Notes: generated by a model not told the origin, from the sequence alone. A stretch of 30,015 nucleotides of DNA from an uncultured Bacteroidota bacterium (GCA_903898215.1 CAIUEQ010000077.1:1-30015), one strand, 5' to 3'; counted from the stretch's first letter, positions 15,888 through 25,252 are shown. Numbers and translations are program-made.

Positions 15888-17122
15888 TCTTTGTTTTTTA
15901 ATTTGCGCTTCTGTTTTGCACTTAAGCTATTTATTCTCTTGTAATATCCAGTTTTACTTGCCTTAACCCAAATGATCAAATTTTGACCTCCTTTGAGTTT
16001 TGCTGAGTTAAGTTTATTCCAGGATTTAATATCTGAAACGCTTACGTCATACCAATCTGAAACATCAGAAATAACATCCCCCTTTTTCACTCTATAAGTT
16101 ACTTTCTTCTTGTCGAATTTTTTTGAAGTTGCAGTTTCATTTTCAGAATTCTTTTTTATTTCATTTGTTACTATCTCAGAAGAATCTATTGGAGCTTGCT
16201 GAATTGCAACGGGAGAAAATTCTGTACTCTTTGGTATCGTATTATATAATGAATCTCTTAAAAGTGAAAACTGTTTGCTCTTATTTTTTGGAAGTTTTAT
16301 CCAATACCCTTCAATATTATAAGGAATAATATCTTTCTTAAACACAGGATTTAATTTTCTTAATTGCTCCAAAGAAATTTCAAGAGTGGAAGAAATTTGT
16401 TGAAACGAAAGCCATCTATTTACGAGCACACTATCAGCATCAACAAACAAATCTAAATTTACCGGTTTTATTCCGTGCTCACGATAAAAATTCATGATAT
16501 AAACCGCAGCGATATATTGAGGATATAAATCTTTTGAAGCAGTTGGAATATATGGATAAATATCCCAAAAATATAAACTGTTGCCGCCCATTCTAATGCA
16601 CTTATTTAACATCACCGGAGAGCAACCATAAGCTGCTATCGACAATGACCATTGTTTGTAAATGCTAAACAAGTCTTTAAAGTGAGATGCCAATGCAACT
16701 GATGATTTCAAGGGGTCTCTTCGCTCATCAACAAATGAATTTATTTTAAGCTTATACATTTTTGACACGTTATAGCTCATCATCCAAATGCCTGAAGCTC
16801 CTGATATACTTTGAGCTGCAGGGTTTAGTTCAGAAATAGCCACAGCAAGATATTTTAAATCGGTTGGAATATTTTTGCTTCTAAGAGTCCTTTCAATCAT
16901 TGGAAAGTAATACTTACTTAATCCAATTAATTCACGCGTTTTTTCAGGATTATCAAGATATGCATCAATATATCTTTTTACTTCGGAATGGTACGAAAGT
17001 TCAACGGGAGATTTAATAGTTGCAAGTCTGCTTATATATTGTTCTTCGGTTCCCTTTTGTTGAGCGCCTGCATTAAACGAAACTGTAATAAGCAGAAAAA
17101 ATATAATATGAGTTATCTTCAT
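15884..17122 (-). CDS. MltD-like LysM protein, transglycosylase domain probably inactive
   Basis: A 412-residue exported protein: signal peptide MKITHIIFFLLITVSFNAGA, an SLT/MltD-type domain (about 60-210), then LysM-like modules at about 235-285 and 335-385 (YRVKKGDVISDVSDWYDVSVSDIKSWNKL), and a basic tail. The LysM domains should bind peptidoglycan. The SLT core aligns without gaps to MltD (LAVAISELNPAAQSISGASG against VVESAFDPHATSG...), but the catalytic Glu is Ile96. The GIWQ motif reads GIWM and the AAYNxG motif reads AAYGCS. It is therefore probably a non-catalytic cell-wall-binding paralogue. It is last in the tatA-gatA run, 40 bases after gatA, with a weak GATGC/GCATC hairpin between. 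Confidence 0.85.
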   Translation of the reverse strand: MKITHIIFFLLITVSFNAGAQQKGTEEQYISRLATIKSPVELSYHSEVKRYIDAYLDNPEKTRELIGLSKYYFPMIERTLRSKNIPTDLKYLAVAISELNPAAQSISGASGIWMMSYNVSKMYKLKINSFVDERRDPLKSSVALASHFKDLFSIYKQWSLSIAAYGCSPVMLNKCIRMGGNSLYFWDIYPYIPTASKDLYPQYIAAVYIMNFYREHGIKPVNLDLFVDADSVLVNRWLSFQQISSTLEISLEQLRKLNPVFKKDIIPYNIEGYWIKLPKNKSKQFSLLRDSLYNTIPKSTEFSPVAIQQAPIDSSEIVTNEIKKNSENETATSKKFDKKKVTYRVKKGDVISDVSDWYDVSVSDIKSWNKLNSAKLKGGQNLIIWVKASKTGYYKRINSLSAKQKRKLKNKD

Positions 17123-17162
17123 TAAATATTTTGATTAGATGCCTTAAAAAGCATCAATTGAA

Positions 17163-18575
17163 TTAAATTTTTTTGGCAAACTGCAACAATTCTCCTTCAC
17201 TGAAATTCGCACTCATCAATTGTAATCCCATTGGCATTCCATTGCTATGGTTGCCTACAGGAATTGATATGGCAGGATTTCCCGAAATGTTTGCATGAAC
17301 AGTGAAAATATCGGCCAGATACATTGCCACCGGATTACTCACCTTTTCTCCTAATTTGAATGCAGGAGTAGGTGTAGTTGGAGAAAGAATGAAATCATAA
17401 TTTGATAATATCTCATTTGTTTTTTCCTGAACCAACCTTCTTACTTGTTGTCCTTTTGTATAATATGCATCAAAAAATCCTGAAGAAAGAACAAATGTTC
17501 CGAGCATGATTCTCCTTTTTACCTCTGCTCCAAAACCTTCACTTCTTGATCGCTTAAAAGTTGTTTCAAGGTCAGAAATATTTTTGCTTCTATAGCCATA
17601 ACTTAATCCTGAAAAACGAGACAAATTTGAAGATGCTTCAGCAGTAGTGAGAACATAATAAACAGGTACTAAAAAATCGAGATAAGGAAAACTAATTTCC
17701 TCCACAATATGACCTTCTTTTCTTAGCAGTTCAATCTTATCGAAAGTAACTTTTTTGATTTCCTCATCAATACCTTCGTGTTCAATACATTCTTTGATAT
17801 ATGCAATACGATATTTTTTTTCTGCAATAAAATCTTTAGTATAAGAAGGAACTACTTTGTCTGAAACTGTTGCATCAAAATCATCTTTTCCCGAAATCAC
17901 TTCCATGATGATTTGCATGTCATCAATGCTTTTTGTAATTGGGCCAATTTGATCAAAAGATGAAGCATAAGCTAATAGTCCCCAACGTGAAACTCTTCCA
18001 TAAGTTGGTTTCAACCCATAAAGCCCACAAAATGCAGCTGGCTGACGTATCGAACCACCGGTATCTGAACCTATAGAAGCCAAACACATATTTGACTGAA
18101 CGGCAACAGCAGCTCCTCCTGATGAGCCACCGGACACTCTTGTATTATCGGCAGCATTTAATACCGGGCCATAAGGTGATGTTTCATTTGATGCGCCCAT
18201 GGCAAATTCATCACAATTGCATCTACCTATGATAATAGCATCTTCGGCAAGTAATCGCTCAACAACTGTTGAAGAATAAATTGATGTAAATCCTTCCAGA
18301 ATTTTTGATGATGCAGAAACGTGATGATTTTTAAAACAGATATTATCTTTAATTGCGATTACCATTCCCGCAAGTTTTCCAGCTTTCCCAGCTTTCATTT
18401 TCGCATCAACTTCCTCGGCTCTTAAAAGTGCCTCTTCATCGAAAACCTCAAGAAAGGCATTTAAGTGCCCGTTCTTTTGAATGGTATCGAGATAAAATAA
18501 AACGAGTTCTTTCAAGCGTATTTTACCCGAAAGAACATCGCGCTGAATGCTCAGTAAATTGTTATAACTCTCCAA
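17163..18575 (-). CDS. gatA: Asp-tRNA(Asn)/Glu-tRNA(Gln) amidotransferase subunit A
   Basis: Releases ammonia from glutamine for transamidation of mischarged Glu-tRNA(Gln) or Asp-tRNA(Asn), together with GatB and GatC (not in the window). The product is 470 residues. The amidase-signature Ser-cisSer-Lys triad is intact: Lys76 (AIKDN), Ser151 (SGGSSGG) and Ser175 (GSDTGGSIRQP), with the same spacings as in characterised GatA. GLKPTYGRVSRWGLLAYASSFDQIGP and the C-terminal NPAISIPVGNHSNGMPMGLQ are typical. The start codon appears to be TTG at 18573-18575: upstream in frame there is a stop before any ATG. It lies 8 bases after tatA, in the same operon. Confidence 0.96.
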   Translation of the reverse strand: MESYNNLLSIQRDVLSGKIRLKELVLFYLDTIQKNGHLNAFLEVFDEEALLRAEEVDAKMKAGKAGKLAGMVIAIKDNICFKNHHVSASSKILEGFTSIYSSTVVERLLAEDAIIIGRCNCDEFAMGASNETSPYGPVLNAADNTRVSGGSSGGAAVAVQSNMCLASIGSDTGGSIRQPAAFCGLYGLKPTYGRVSRWGLLAYASSFDQIGPITKSIDDMQIIMEVISGKDDFDATVSDKVVPSYTKDFIAEKKYRIAYIKECIEHEGIDEEIKKVTFDKIELLRKEGHIVEEISFPYLDFLVPVYYVLTTAEASSNLSRFSGLSYGYRSKNISDLETTFKRSRSEGFGAEVKRRIMLGTFVLSSGFFDAYYTKGQQVRRLVQEKTNEILSNYDFILSPTTPTPAFKLGEKVSNPVAMYLADIFTVHANISGNPAISIPVGNHSNGMPMGLQLMSANFSEGELLQFAKKI

Positions 18576-18583
18576 GATCTTGA

Positions 18584-18784
18584 TTACTTGTTATCAGCTT
18601 CTTTGGTAGCTTCCTTTTCCTTCATCCCGTCTTCGATCTGTTTTTTAACGTTACCTTTTGCATCGTTAAATTCACGAATACCTTGACCTATTCCACGCAT
18701 AAGCTCAGGAATTTTTTTACCGCCAAACAACAATAAAATTGCAAGAATGATTAAGATCATTTCTGACCCGCCTAGTCCAAACAT
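18584..18784 (-). CDS. tatA: Twin-arginine translocase subunit TatA/E family
   Basis: A 66-residue pore-forming subunit of the Tat export system. It shows the short N-terminal membrane helix (SEMILIILAILLLFGGKKIPE), the FGGKKIPEL hinge, an amphipathic helix (MRGIGQGIREFNDA) and a charged tail ending KEADNK. It is the first gene of a run with gatA (8 bases) and the LysM protein. A TAAATTTG box lies upstream. TatC is not in the window. Confidence 0.95.
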   Translation of the reverse strand: MFGLGGSEMILIILAILLLFGGKKIPELMRGIGQGIREFNDAKGNVKKQIEDGMKEKEATKEADNK

Positions 18785-18804
18785 AATGTTATAATTTAAG
18801 CTGA

Positions 18805-18812
18805 CAAATTTA
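18805..18812 (-). promoter_or_regulatory. -7 box of the tatA-gatA operon
   Basis: Reads TAAATTTG on the minus strand, a perfect TAnnTTTG. A start near 18798 gives a 14-base leader before the tatA ATG. The -33 element is poor (TTCG at 18 bases). Confidence 0.45.
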
Positions 18813-19025
18813 GCCTAATATTTGATTTTACGAATTAAAAAGTTTGGCCTATAAAAAAGTGACTCAATAATGATTCTTCGTTTTAGGAAACAAAGATAAA
18901 CGTTTGTAATAGGTGAATAAAAAAATATATCTAATCATTTTATAATACCATTTTTACGATTAACCTTGCACGGCCTTAGAAAAAAATACTCTATTAATCA
19001 TATTTAGAAAATAAAGTAAAATTAG

Positions 19026-19817
19026 ATGACAACCCAAGTTATGTATCAAATGATTGTAACCAAAACCGAAAGTGAAATTTTTTACATTACCATCAACAGA
19101 GAAACAAAATTAAACGCTCTCAACATTCAAACTTTAAGTGATATTAAAAATGCTGTATTAAGCATTTATAATGATACGAACGTGAGAGGTGTTATTATTA
19201 CAGGTGCTGGTCCTAAAGCTTTCGCAGCAGGTGCCGACATTGAAGAGTTTTCACAATTTGATGTTGAAAAAGGTACCAGATTAAGCTCTGAAGGACATGC
19301 TGTTTTAAAAGCAATTGAGCATTGCCCTAAACCTGTAATAGCTGCTGTAAATGGATTTGCTCTTGGAGGAGGAAACGAATTAGCAATGGCATGTCATTTT
19401 AGAATTGCAGCCGAAAATGCAAAGTTCGGCCAGCCTGAAGTAAGCCTAGGAATAACACCGGGATATGCAGGCACACAACGTCTTGCACAACTTATAGGTA
19501 AAGGACGTGCACTTGAATTATTAATGACAGGTGAGAGTATCAATGCAGCTGAAGCATTACGTTTAGGTTTGGTAAATCATGTTGTTCCTGCTGATCAATT
19601 AATCTCAAAGTGCGAAGAAATCTTAAACAAAATAAAGACTAAATCACCTTTAGCTATTTCGTCAGTTATACGTTGTGTAAACGCATTCTACGAAAAGAAA
19701 GTTGATGGAAATGATGTTGAAATAAATGAATTTGGAAACTTTTTTGGTTCTGAAGATTTTAAAGAAGGGACACAGGCATTTTTAAATAAACGTCCTGCTC
19801 ATTTTAAAGGAAATTAA
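19026..19817 (+). CDS. Enoyl-CoA hydratase/isomerase family protein
   Basis: Hydrates trans-2-enoyl-CoA to 3-hydroxyacyl-CoA in fatty-acid or amino-acid degradation. The product is 263 residues with the crotonase fold. The oxyanion-hole segments AFAAGADIEEF and NGFALGGGNELAMACHFRIA are present. Both catalytic glutamates are kept, at Glu118 and Glu138 (20 residues apart, as in rat hydratase), followed by SLGITPGYAGTQRL. An in-frame ATG 24 bases later (MIVTKTESEIFYITIN) is an alternative start close to the usual N-terminus. It is a single gene, divergent from tatA across 241 bases and ending at a 40-bp palindromic terminator. Confidence 0.93.
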   Translation: MTTQVMYQMIVTKTESEIFYITINRETKLNALNIQTLSDIKNAVLSIYNDTNVRGVIITGAGPKAFAAGADIEEFSQFDVEKGTRLSSEGHAVLKAIEHCPKPVIAAVNGFALGGGNELAMACHFRIAAENAKFGQPEVSLGITPGYAGTQRLAQLIGKGRALELLMTGESINAAEALRLGLVNHVVPADQLISKCEEILNKIKTKSPLAISSVIRCVNAFYEKKVDGNDVEINEFGNFFGSEDFKEGTQAFLNKRPAHFKGN

Positions 19818-19836
19818 TATTTCAATTATCTTTTCG

Positions 19837-19876
19837 CATAAAAAAACTGCACAAATATTTGTGCAGTTTTTTTATG
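19837..19876. terminator. Bidirectional terminator, perfect 40-bp palindrome
   Basis: The two 20-base arms (left arm CATAAAAAAACTGCACAAAT) are exact reverse complements, with A7 and T7 tracts flanking a CTGCACAAA stem. It serves both the enoyl-CoA hydratase gene and the convergent T9SS cargo gene. Confidence 0.9.
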
Positions 19877-19918
19877 ATCGATTCAAAGTTTTTATCAAAC
19901 AGTAAATTTTGTGAAAGA

Positions 19919-20983
19919 TTAATGGGCAACAATAAATTTACGCTGCTCAGTTATTTTACCATTTTGCTCAACACTAAAAATATAAATTCCGTTTTTCATA
20001 TCAGCAGTATTTATTTCTGAATGCACTGCATTAATTTCTTTTACATATATTTCTTTCCCTATCAAATCATAAATATGAATGATGGCATCTTTTGCCGTTA
20101 CAAAATCGATTTTTAACATTTGATCCGAAGGTATTGGATAAATATTCATCTGATTATCTTTTGATGAAATTTCTTTCACCGCAGTTGATCCGTTTTCAAA
20201 AGAAATTGTAATTCCGCTTTTCCAAACACTGTTCGTGGCATCCCAATCGTATGCTGTAAAAGATTTGGTTTTTCCGGAAGGAGCATCTATTACAAAATAA
20301 TATTTTTGCTTAATGGTATTAACAGCCGTAACGGGATCCGTATTCCAAACCAACATACTATCTAGTTTTGTAGAGTAAAAATACTGTACATATCCTGATT
20401 GTTTCCAAGTTGAAGTTGCGCTAACCCAATCGTAATTGGTAAATTTATCTCTTTTCCCAGCTACATAAGTTATTACCATTTTGGAACTTGGTGTCCATGT
20501 ATTATTACTCCAAATAAAATCAGAAGTCAAATCAGGATTTGCACCATTATAGTGAATTACATGTTTTGCAACATTTGTCCAAGCTCCGCTAATCGAATCT
20601 TGCCAAAACACAGCAGTATCATTTGTACCATCACCTTGCCAGGTCTCGTTTCTCCAATTAAACCAAGCAGTAGTATTTTTTAATTGTTTTTGAGTTGATG
20701 CTGTAAAAACATTACCTGTACGACTTCCTGTTGATTTGTACTGGTCCATGTTAACATTAAATGGTGGAGGAGTTGCTGTTTGAATACTTGTGAGATAACC
20801 ATTAGCATCCTTTGTTGATACAATGTTATACAAGGTGTAACCTGATGCAGACCAAGTTTCATTTAAATGAGGAACAGCAAAATAAATAAATGTGTTGTTC
20901 CACAAACTTGCGGGGTGAATTTGAGCCTGAGAATTAAGTGCGAAACAGGCTACTGTAATAGATAGTAGAGTTTTAATTTTCAT
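19919..20983 (-). CDS. Type IX secretion system cargo protein
   Basis: A 354-residue protein with signal peptide MKIKTLLSITVACFALNSQA and a C-terminal type A T9SS sorting domain (about 275-354): MNIYPIPSDQMLKIDF, IHIYDLIGKEIYVKEI, then DMKNGIYIFSVEQNGK and a basic KFIVAH end. This tail directs passage through the outer membrane and surface attachment or release. The middle is made of Trp/Tyr-rich beta repeats of about 45-50 residues, for example YDWVSATSTWKQSG and YDWDATNSVWKSG, with NNTWTPSSKMVITY and NETWQGDG. These resemble repeats of other Bacteroidota surface proteins. No catalytic motif is seen. A TATTTTTG box lies upstream (21003-21010 on the minus strand). Confidence 0.88.
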   Translation of the reverse strand: MKIKTLLSITVACFALNSQAQIHPASLWNNTFIYFAVPHLNETWSASGYTLYNIVSTKDANGYLTSIQTATPPPFNVNMDQYKSTGSRTGNVFTASTQKQLKNTTAWFNWRNETWQGDGTNDTAVFWQDSISGAWTNVAKHVIHYNGANPDLTSDFIWSNNTWTPSSKMVITYVAGKRDKFTNYDWVSATSTWKQSGYVQYFYSTKLDSMLVWNTDPVTAVNTIKQKYYFVIDAPSGKTKSFTAYDWDATNSVWKSGITISFENGSTAVKEISSKDNQMNIYPIPSDQMLKIDFVTAKDAIIHIYDLIGKEIYVKEINAVHSEINTADMKNGIYIFSVEQNGKITEQRKFIVAH

Positions 20984-21059
20984 ACTTTTAAAATTAGTTT
21001 CTCAAAAATATTTAAGAATTTGAACTAACTAACACATGTTATGTATGAAGTAGTTTTAA

Positions 21060-23489
21060 CTATTTCTGTGGGCAATTATCGCAATACATCTTTTTTATGT
21101 GGAGATTTTCAAAAAATTTGAATGACACTTTTGATTGATTAAACAAGTCGCAAAAAATATCAGGATTTGTTTTTTGGAAGAGTCTGAATATTGGAAGATA
21201 TTCCTTTTCAAAAGTTGGAACACCTGAGGCTTTCCCAAAATATAAAATTCTCAAACAATATTCTTTGCATAGATTTTTATCATTAACATCAACATCATTA
21301 ATGTGATCAAGTAGAACTTGTGCTGCGATATCAAAATGTTTAAGATCTGCATAAAAATCGGCAAGTGTTAATGATTCTAAAACCGGACTATTTTTAGAAA
21401 GTTCTTTTACACTGGCATATGTTTCAGGTTTCTTGCTTTTATGAATATCATGATTAATAATAAAAAATCGTGCATTAATAATATTTCTGATCTTAACAGG
21501 TATTAAGGATGTATTTATTGAGCCATATAGAGAAGCTAATATCTGCAACTCTTCTCTCCGTTGGTCTTCGGGTAAATCTGCCGATGCATTTAATTTTAAA
21601 ACTAAATAATTGTATTTTACTATTGGGCTTTCAGGAGCAAGTTTTCTTAATTCTTCAAATCGTTTTATTCTTTCCTTTTCATCTTTAATAAAAACTGCTT
21701 TATTGGAATGAAGTGAAATAAATTTAGGCTCATCAGGAATTTTTATAGATTGAAAAACTTCGCTCGTCATTTTTCCATTCTGTAATAAATTAATCATTGC
21801 TGCTTGATTACTTAATGCACGTTTCAAATCTCTTTTATCAAGTGCTTTATTAAATCGATATATCCAATAATCATCTTCTTTCAATCTTTTAAGGTCGAAT
21901 GCTACCTTCATTTGTATCGTAGCAAAGCGTTCTTCAACTAAAAGTCCTTCAATTTTATGAAGCAAAACGGTGTCAGTATTCAGTCTTTTATTTACTTGCC
22001 TTGGACTACTATCAGCAAGGAAATACCAATTTGTTAGAAGTATTTGTTTTTTAAAAATGTCCCACGAATTTCCTGTTTTTACAGTATAATTTATTTTGCT
22101 TCCTGATTGTTTTTGTTCCAATACTCTTACAATACTCGCGGCTCTTTTATTTTGCAAGTCTACATTTCTTAAACTGTCTCCTTCCATTGAAGAATATGCA
22201 ACAATATCAATATTCTGAATGATAAAATTAGGCTCATTTAAACTATCGATGAAAGGTGAAATATCTTCTTGTCTATAGTCAAATTTATTTTTTTCAAATG
22301 GGATGCGAAAACTTAATTGTTTGTATTCCATAAATGGCTCAATCAATCTCGTGGCTTGTGTATCAATAATTACAGGCAGATCTTCGTACGTTACCGTTTT
22401 AAAATAAGGTTTTAGTCTATTGAGTTTATCATAAAAACTCCATACATCGCATTTCACTTTTTCATCACAATATTTTGCAGCTTTCAAGCCTACTTCAAAA
22501 TTATTTGAAAATCCTTTTGGCAGTTTATCAATCATCAAATCACCTTTAGCGCTAAGTTGAGAAAGGGTGATTGGATGTAATCCTATTTCCAGACCTGTTT
22601 GAGCAGAACTTCCAACCGAAATATTATAACTTGTGTTGCATGGAAATTGAGAGAGTTCAATGATATAAACTAAGAGGCGGTCATTATTATCTTCAATAAG
22701 TGTTCGAACATTTTTTTCGGTATTGATAAAATATTTTTTGAAATCTTCTTTCAGATATAACTTATTTTCCTTGATGTAAAATCCTTTATCAATATCAACT
22801 TTGCTGTAAATTTCTTTCAAGTCTTCATACTGTCCGCACACAGTTCCATCATCACATTTCCCAAACAAACAATTAATCTTGCATCCCATTCTTCTAAGCC
22901 ACCAATGAAGTGCAAATGTTCTTGCAACGTATGATTTATCAAGCTCTTTACTATGAGCTGCAGTATTATTGATGATATTGATATCGCCCATCACAATACA
23001 GAAAAAAACTTTATTGGTGAGCGGATCGAAAGATGTACCTACACCGAGATAATAAAGATCTGCTCTTAGAAAAATTTTTCTGAAATTTACCTTGTTCAAC
23101 TTCTTAAAAACCTTTTCGAGAATTTGAGCCTCTGAAAGTGTATGGCCTTTTCCAACTGCTATTTCCGATAAAATTATTTCCTGAGGAACTCCGTCTTTTA
23201 TTCCACCATAAAAAGACACCCTCAAAGAAGCGTTACTTTTTTTCAATTCTTTTTGGAGGGGTGTTTCCTGTTTTATTTCCGAACAATAATTTGCCTGATC
23301 TTGTGCAGCTTTATCAACTGCATCAGCATCTAGCATAGCCTCTTGACCATTTGCTATTCGTTGCTCATTAATATAATTATAAATACCGGCTTGTAAGGTA
23401 TCGGTATTTACATCTTGAGCTAAAACAATAGATGAAATGATTAAAGAAACAAGTAATAAAAAAGTGCTTTTATAGTATATTTTTTTCAA
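21060..23489 (-). CDS. Large secreted CAP/OmpA-like/helical-repeat protein
   Basis: An 809-residue exported protein with a TTG start (23487-23489; an in-frame stop lies just upstream). The signal peptide is MKKIYYKSTFLLLVSLIISS then IVLAQ. Residues about 33-170 look like a CAP/SCP domain (NYINEQRIANGQEAMLDADAVDKAAQDQA; LRADLYYLGVGTSFDPLTNKVFFCIVMG). A Cys cluster (CKINCLFGKCDDGTVC, about 203-218) follows. Residues about 395-500 resemble an OmpA-type peptidoglycan-binding fold (IDIVAYSSMEGDSLRNVDLQ then NKRAASIVRVLEQ). The last 250 residues are alpha-helical, TPR-like (ERIKRFEELRKLAPESPIVK), and end with CDNCPQK. The order suggests a wall-anchored periplasmic or surface protein. I do not recognise a named family for the whole chain. 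Confidence 0.8.
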   Translation of the reverse strand: MKKIYYKSTFLLLVSLIISSIVLAQDVNTDTLQAGIYNYINEQRIANGQEAMLDADAVDKAAQDQANYCSEIKQETPLQKELKKSNASLRVSFYGGIKDGVPQEIILSEIAVGKGHTLSEAQILEKVFKKLNKVNFRKIFLRADLYYLGVGTSFDPLTNKVFFCIVMGDINIINNTAAHSKELDKSYVARTFALHWWLRRMGCKINCLFGKCDDGTVCGQYEDLKEIYSKVDIDKGFYIKENKLYLKEDFKKYFINTEKNVRTLIEDNNDRLLVYIIELSQFPCNTSYNISVGSSAQTGLEIGLHPITLSQLSAKGDLMIDKLPKGFSNNFEVGLKAAKYCDEKVKCDVWSFYDKLNRLKPYFKTVTYEDLPVIIDTQATRLIEPFMEYKQLSFRIPFEKNKFDYRQEDISPFIDSLNEPNFIIQNIDIVAYSSMEGDSLRNVDLQNKRAASIVRVLEQKQSGSKINYTVKTGNSWDIFKKQILLTNWYFLADSSPRQVNKRLNTDTVLLHKIEGLLVEERFATIQMKVAFDLKRLKEDDYWIYRFNKALDKRDLKRALSNQAAMINLLQNGKMTSEVFQSIKIPDEPKFISLHSNKAVFIKDEKERIKRFEELRKLAPESPIVKYNYLVLKLNASADLPEDQRREELQILASLYGSINTSLIPVKIRNIINARFFIINHDIHKSKKPETYASVKELSKNSPVLESLTLADFYADLKHFDIAAQVLLDHINDVDVNDKNLCKEYCLRILYFGKASGVPTFEKEYLPIFRLFQKTNPDIFCDLFNQSKVSFKFFENLHIKKMYCDNCPQK

Positions 23490-23580
23490 GGGTTTCTGAA
23501 ATTACTTTTCCAAAGTAAAATAATGCATCCTCTCAAATCAAAATTGTTTCCAACCATAGCGTGTAATTATCTATAAACAA

Positions 23581-23613
23581 TTGCCATAAAACATCATTTC
23601 TTACTTAATTTCG
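23581..23613 (+). promoter_or_regulatory. Possible promoter of the ALDH7-type gene
   Basis: TTG at 23581-23583, 22 bases, then TAATTTCG at 23606-23613 (one mismatch), followed by C as in the other promoters here. Confidence 0.4.
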
Positions 23614-23633
23614 CATTTCAAATTTTTACACAA

Positions 23634-25166
23634 ATGACATCAATCAACTTTTTAGATCAACTTGGGATAACAGAAATCAACCATGGAACATCAACAGGAA
23701 CGCTGCATTTTTCGGCTTCTGACGCAAAAGTGATAGAGAGTTTTTCGCCAACAGACGGAAAACTTATTGCTAAAGTAAAATGTACTTCAAACGAAGAGTA
23801 TGAAAAAGTAGTCACTACTGCACAGCAAGCGTTCATAACTTGGAGAAAAACTCCAGCTCCAAAACGTGGCGAAATTGTTCGTCAGATTGGAGAAAAACTT
23901 CGTGAGTTTAAAGAGCCTCTTGGAAAATTAGTTTCCTATGAAATGGGAAAAAGTTTGCAAGAAGGACTTGGTGAGGTTCAGGAAATGATTGATATCTGTG
24001 ATTTTGCAGTTGGATTATCCCGACAATTATATGGATTAACCATGCATAGTGAGAGGCCCAATCATCGCATGTACGAACAGTATCACCCACTTGGAGTTGT
24101 AGGCGTTATTTCAGCCTTTAATTTCCCAGTAGCCGTTTGGAGTTGGAATGCTGCATTGGCTTGGGTTTGTGGTGATGTATGTATTTGGAAACCTTCTTCA
24201 AAAGTTCCGCTTTGTGCTGTAGCTTGTCAGAATATTATTTCAGCTATTTTAAAAAAGAATGATATCCCTGAAGGTGTGAGTTGTTTAATTACCGGAAACC
24301 CTGTTGGAGATTTAATGAACAACGATCAAAGAATTCCTCTGGTTTCGTTTACGGGCTCAACACGAATTGGAAGACATGTTTCATCAACAGTTGCACAACG
24401 TTTCGGTAAAACTATTTTGGAATTGGGAGGCAATAATGCCATTGTCGTTTCAGAATTTGCTGACCTTAAAATGGTTTTAACAGGTGCAGTTTTTGGTGCG
24501 GTTGGTACAGCAGGACAAAGATGTACTTCAACCCGAAGATTGATTATTCATGAAAATATTTATGATAAAACTCTCGATGTTTTGAAAAAAGCTTATGGTC
24601 AATTAAAAATCGGAGATCCATTGGATTCAAATAATCATGTTGGTCCGTTGATTGATAAAAAAGCCGTTGAAGATTATTTGAATGCAATTGGAAAAGCAAA
24701 AAATGAAGGTGCCAAAATAATTGTTGAAGGTGGTGTGATAGATGGTAAAAATTATGAAAGCGGATGCTATGTAAAACCTTGCATCATTGAAGCAAAAAAC
24801 GAATTTCATATTGTTCAGGAAGAAACATTTGCTCCAATTTTATATGTGATGAAATATAAAACTATTGATGAAGCAATTGTAATGCAAAACAATGTACCTC
24901 AAGGTTTATCGTCATCCATTTTCACAAACGATATGCGCGAAATGGAATTATTTCTTTCAACAGCAGGTTCGGATTGTGGAATTGCAAACGTAAATATCGG
25001 AACGAGTGGTGCAGAAATCGGTGGTGCTTTTGGTGGAGAAAAAGAAACTGGCGGTGGCAGAGAAAGCGGTTCTGATGCTTGGAAAATATATATGCGCAGG
25101 CAAACAAATACCATTAATTACGGAACTGATCTTCCTTTAGCACAAGGCATAAAATTTGACATCTAA
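23634..25166 (+). CDS. Aldehyde dehydrogenase, ALDH7 (antiquitin) type
   Basis: NAD(P)-dependent oxidation of an aldehyde, probably 2-aminoadipate 6-semialdehyde in lysine catabolism, as for other ALDH7/AmaB enzymes. The product is 510 residues, the family length. The ALDH7 signature region SERPNHRMYEQYHPLGVVGV, then ISAFNFPVAVWSWN, is clear. Catalytic residues are in place: Asn163 (FNF), Glu263 (LELGGNN) and Cys297 (GQRCTST). The C-terminus GGEKETGGGRESGSDAWKIY is typical. No other lysine-degradation gene is adjacent, so the substrate is a family-based inference. It is followed by a DUF3108 gene on the same strand after 114 bases. Confidence 0.93.
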   Translation: MTSINFLDQLGITEINHGTSTGTLHFSASDAKVIESFSPTDGKLIAKVKCTSNEEYEKVVTTAQQAFITWRKTPAPKRGEIVRQIGEKLREFKEPLGKLVSYEMGKSLQEGLGEVQEMIDICDFAVGLSRQLYGLTMHSERPNHRMYEQYHPLGVVGVISAFNFPVAVWSWNAALAWVCGDVCIWKPSSKVPLCAVACQNIISAILKKNDIPEGVSCLITGNPVGDLMNNDQRIPLVSFTGSTRIGRHVSSTVAQRFGKTILELGGNNAIVVSEFADLKMVLTGAVFGAVGTAGQRCTSTRRLIIHENIYDKTLDVLKKAYGQLKIGDPLDSNNHVGPLIDKKAVEDYLNAIGKAKNEGAKIIVEGGVIDGKNYESGCYVKPCIIEAKNEFHIVQEETFAPILYVMKYKTIDEAIVMQNNVPQGLSSSIFTNDMREMELFLSTAGSDCGIANVNIGTSGAEIGGAFGGEKETGGGRESGSDAWKIYMRRQTNTINYGTDLPLAQGIKFDI

Positions 25167-25252
25167 CGGTAAGCACTTTGAGTAATCTATTCTATAAATC
25201 ATTTGATAGAAATTAGATTCAATTAGTAATCTCACTGAACTGAATATTTTTT

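Noticed and set aside
17138..17155. GATGC/GCATC hairpin between gatA and the LysM gene
   Set aside because: Only five base pairs and no T tract. It is too weak to call a terminator inside a likely operon.
25180..25235. Imperfect inverted repeat around AATCTA...TAGATT after the aldehyde dehydrogenase
   Set aside because: The stem is interrupted, AT-only and lacks a T run, so it is not supported as a terminator.
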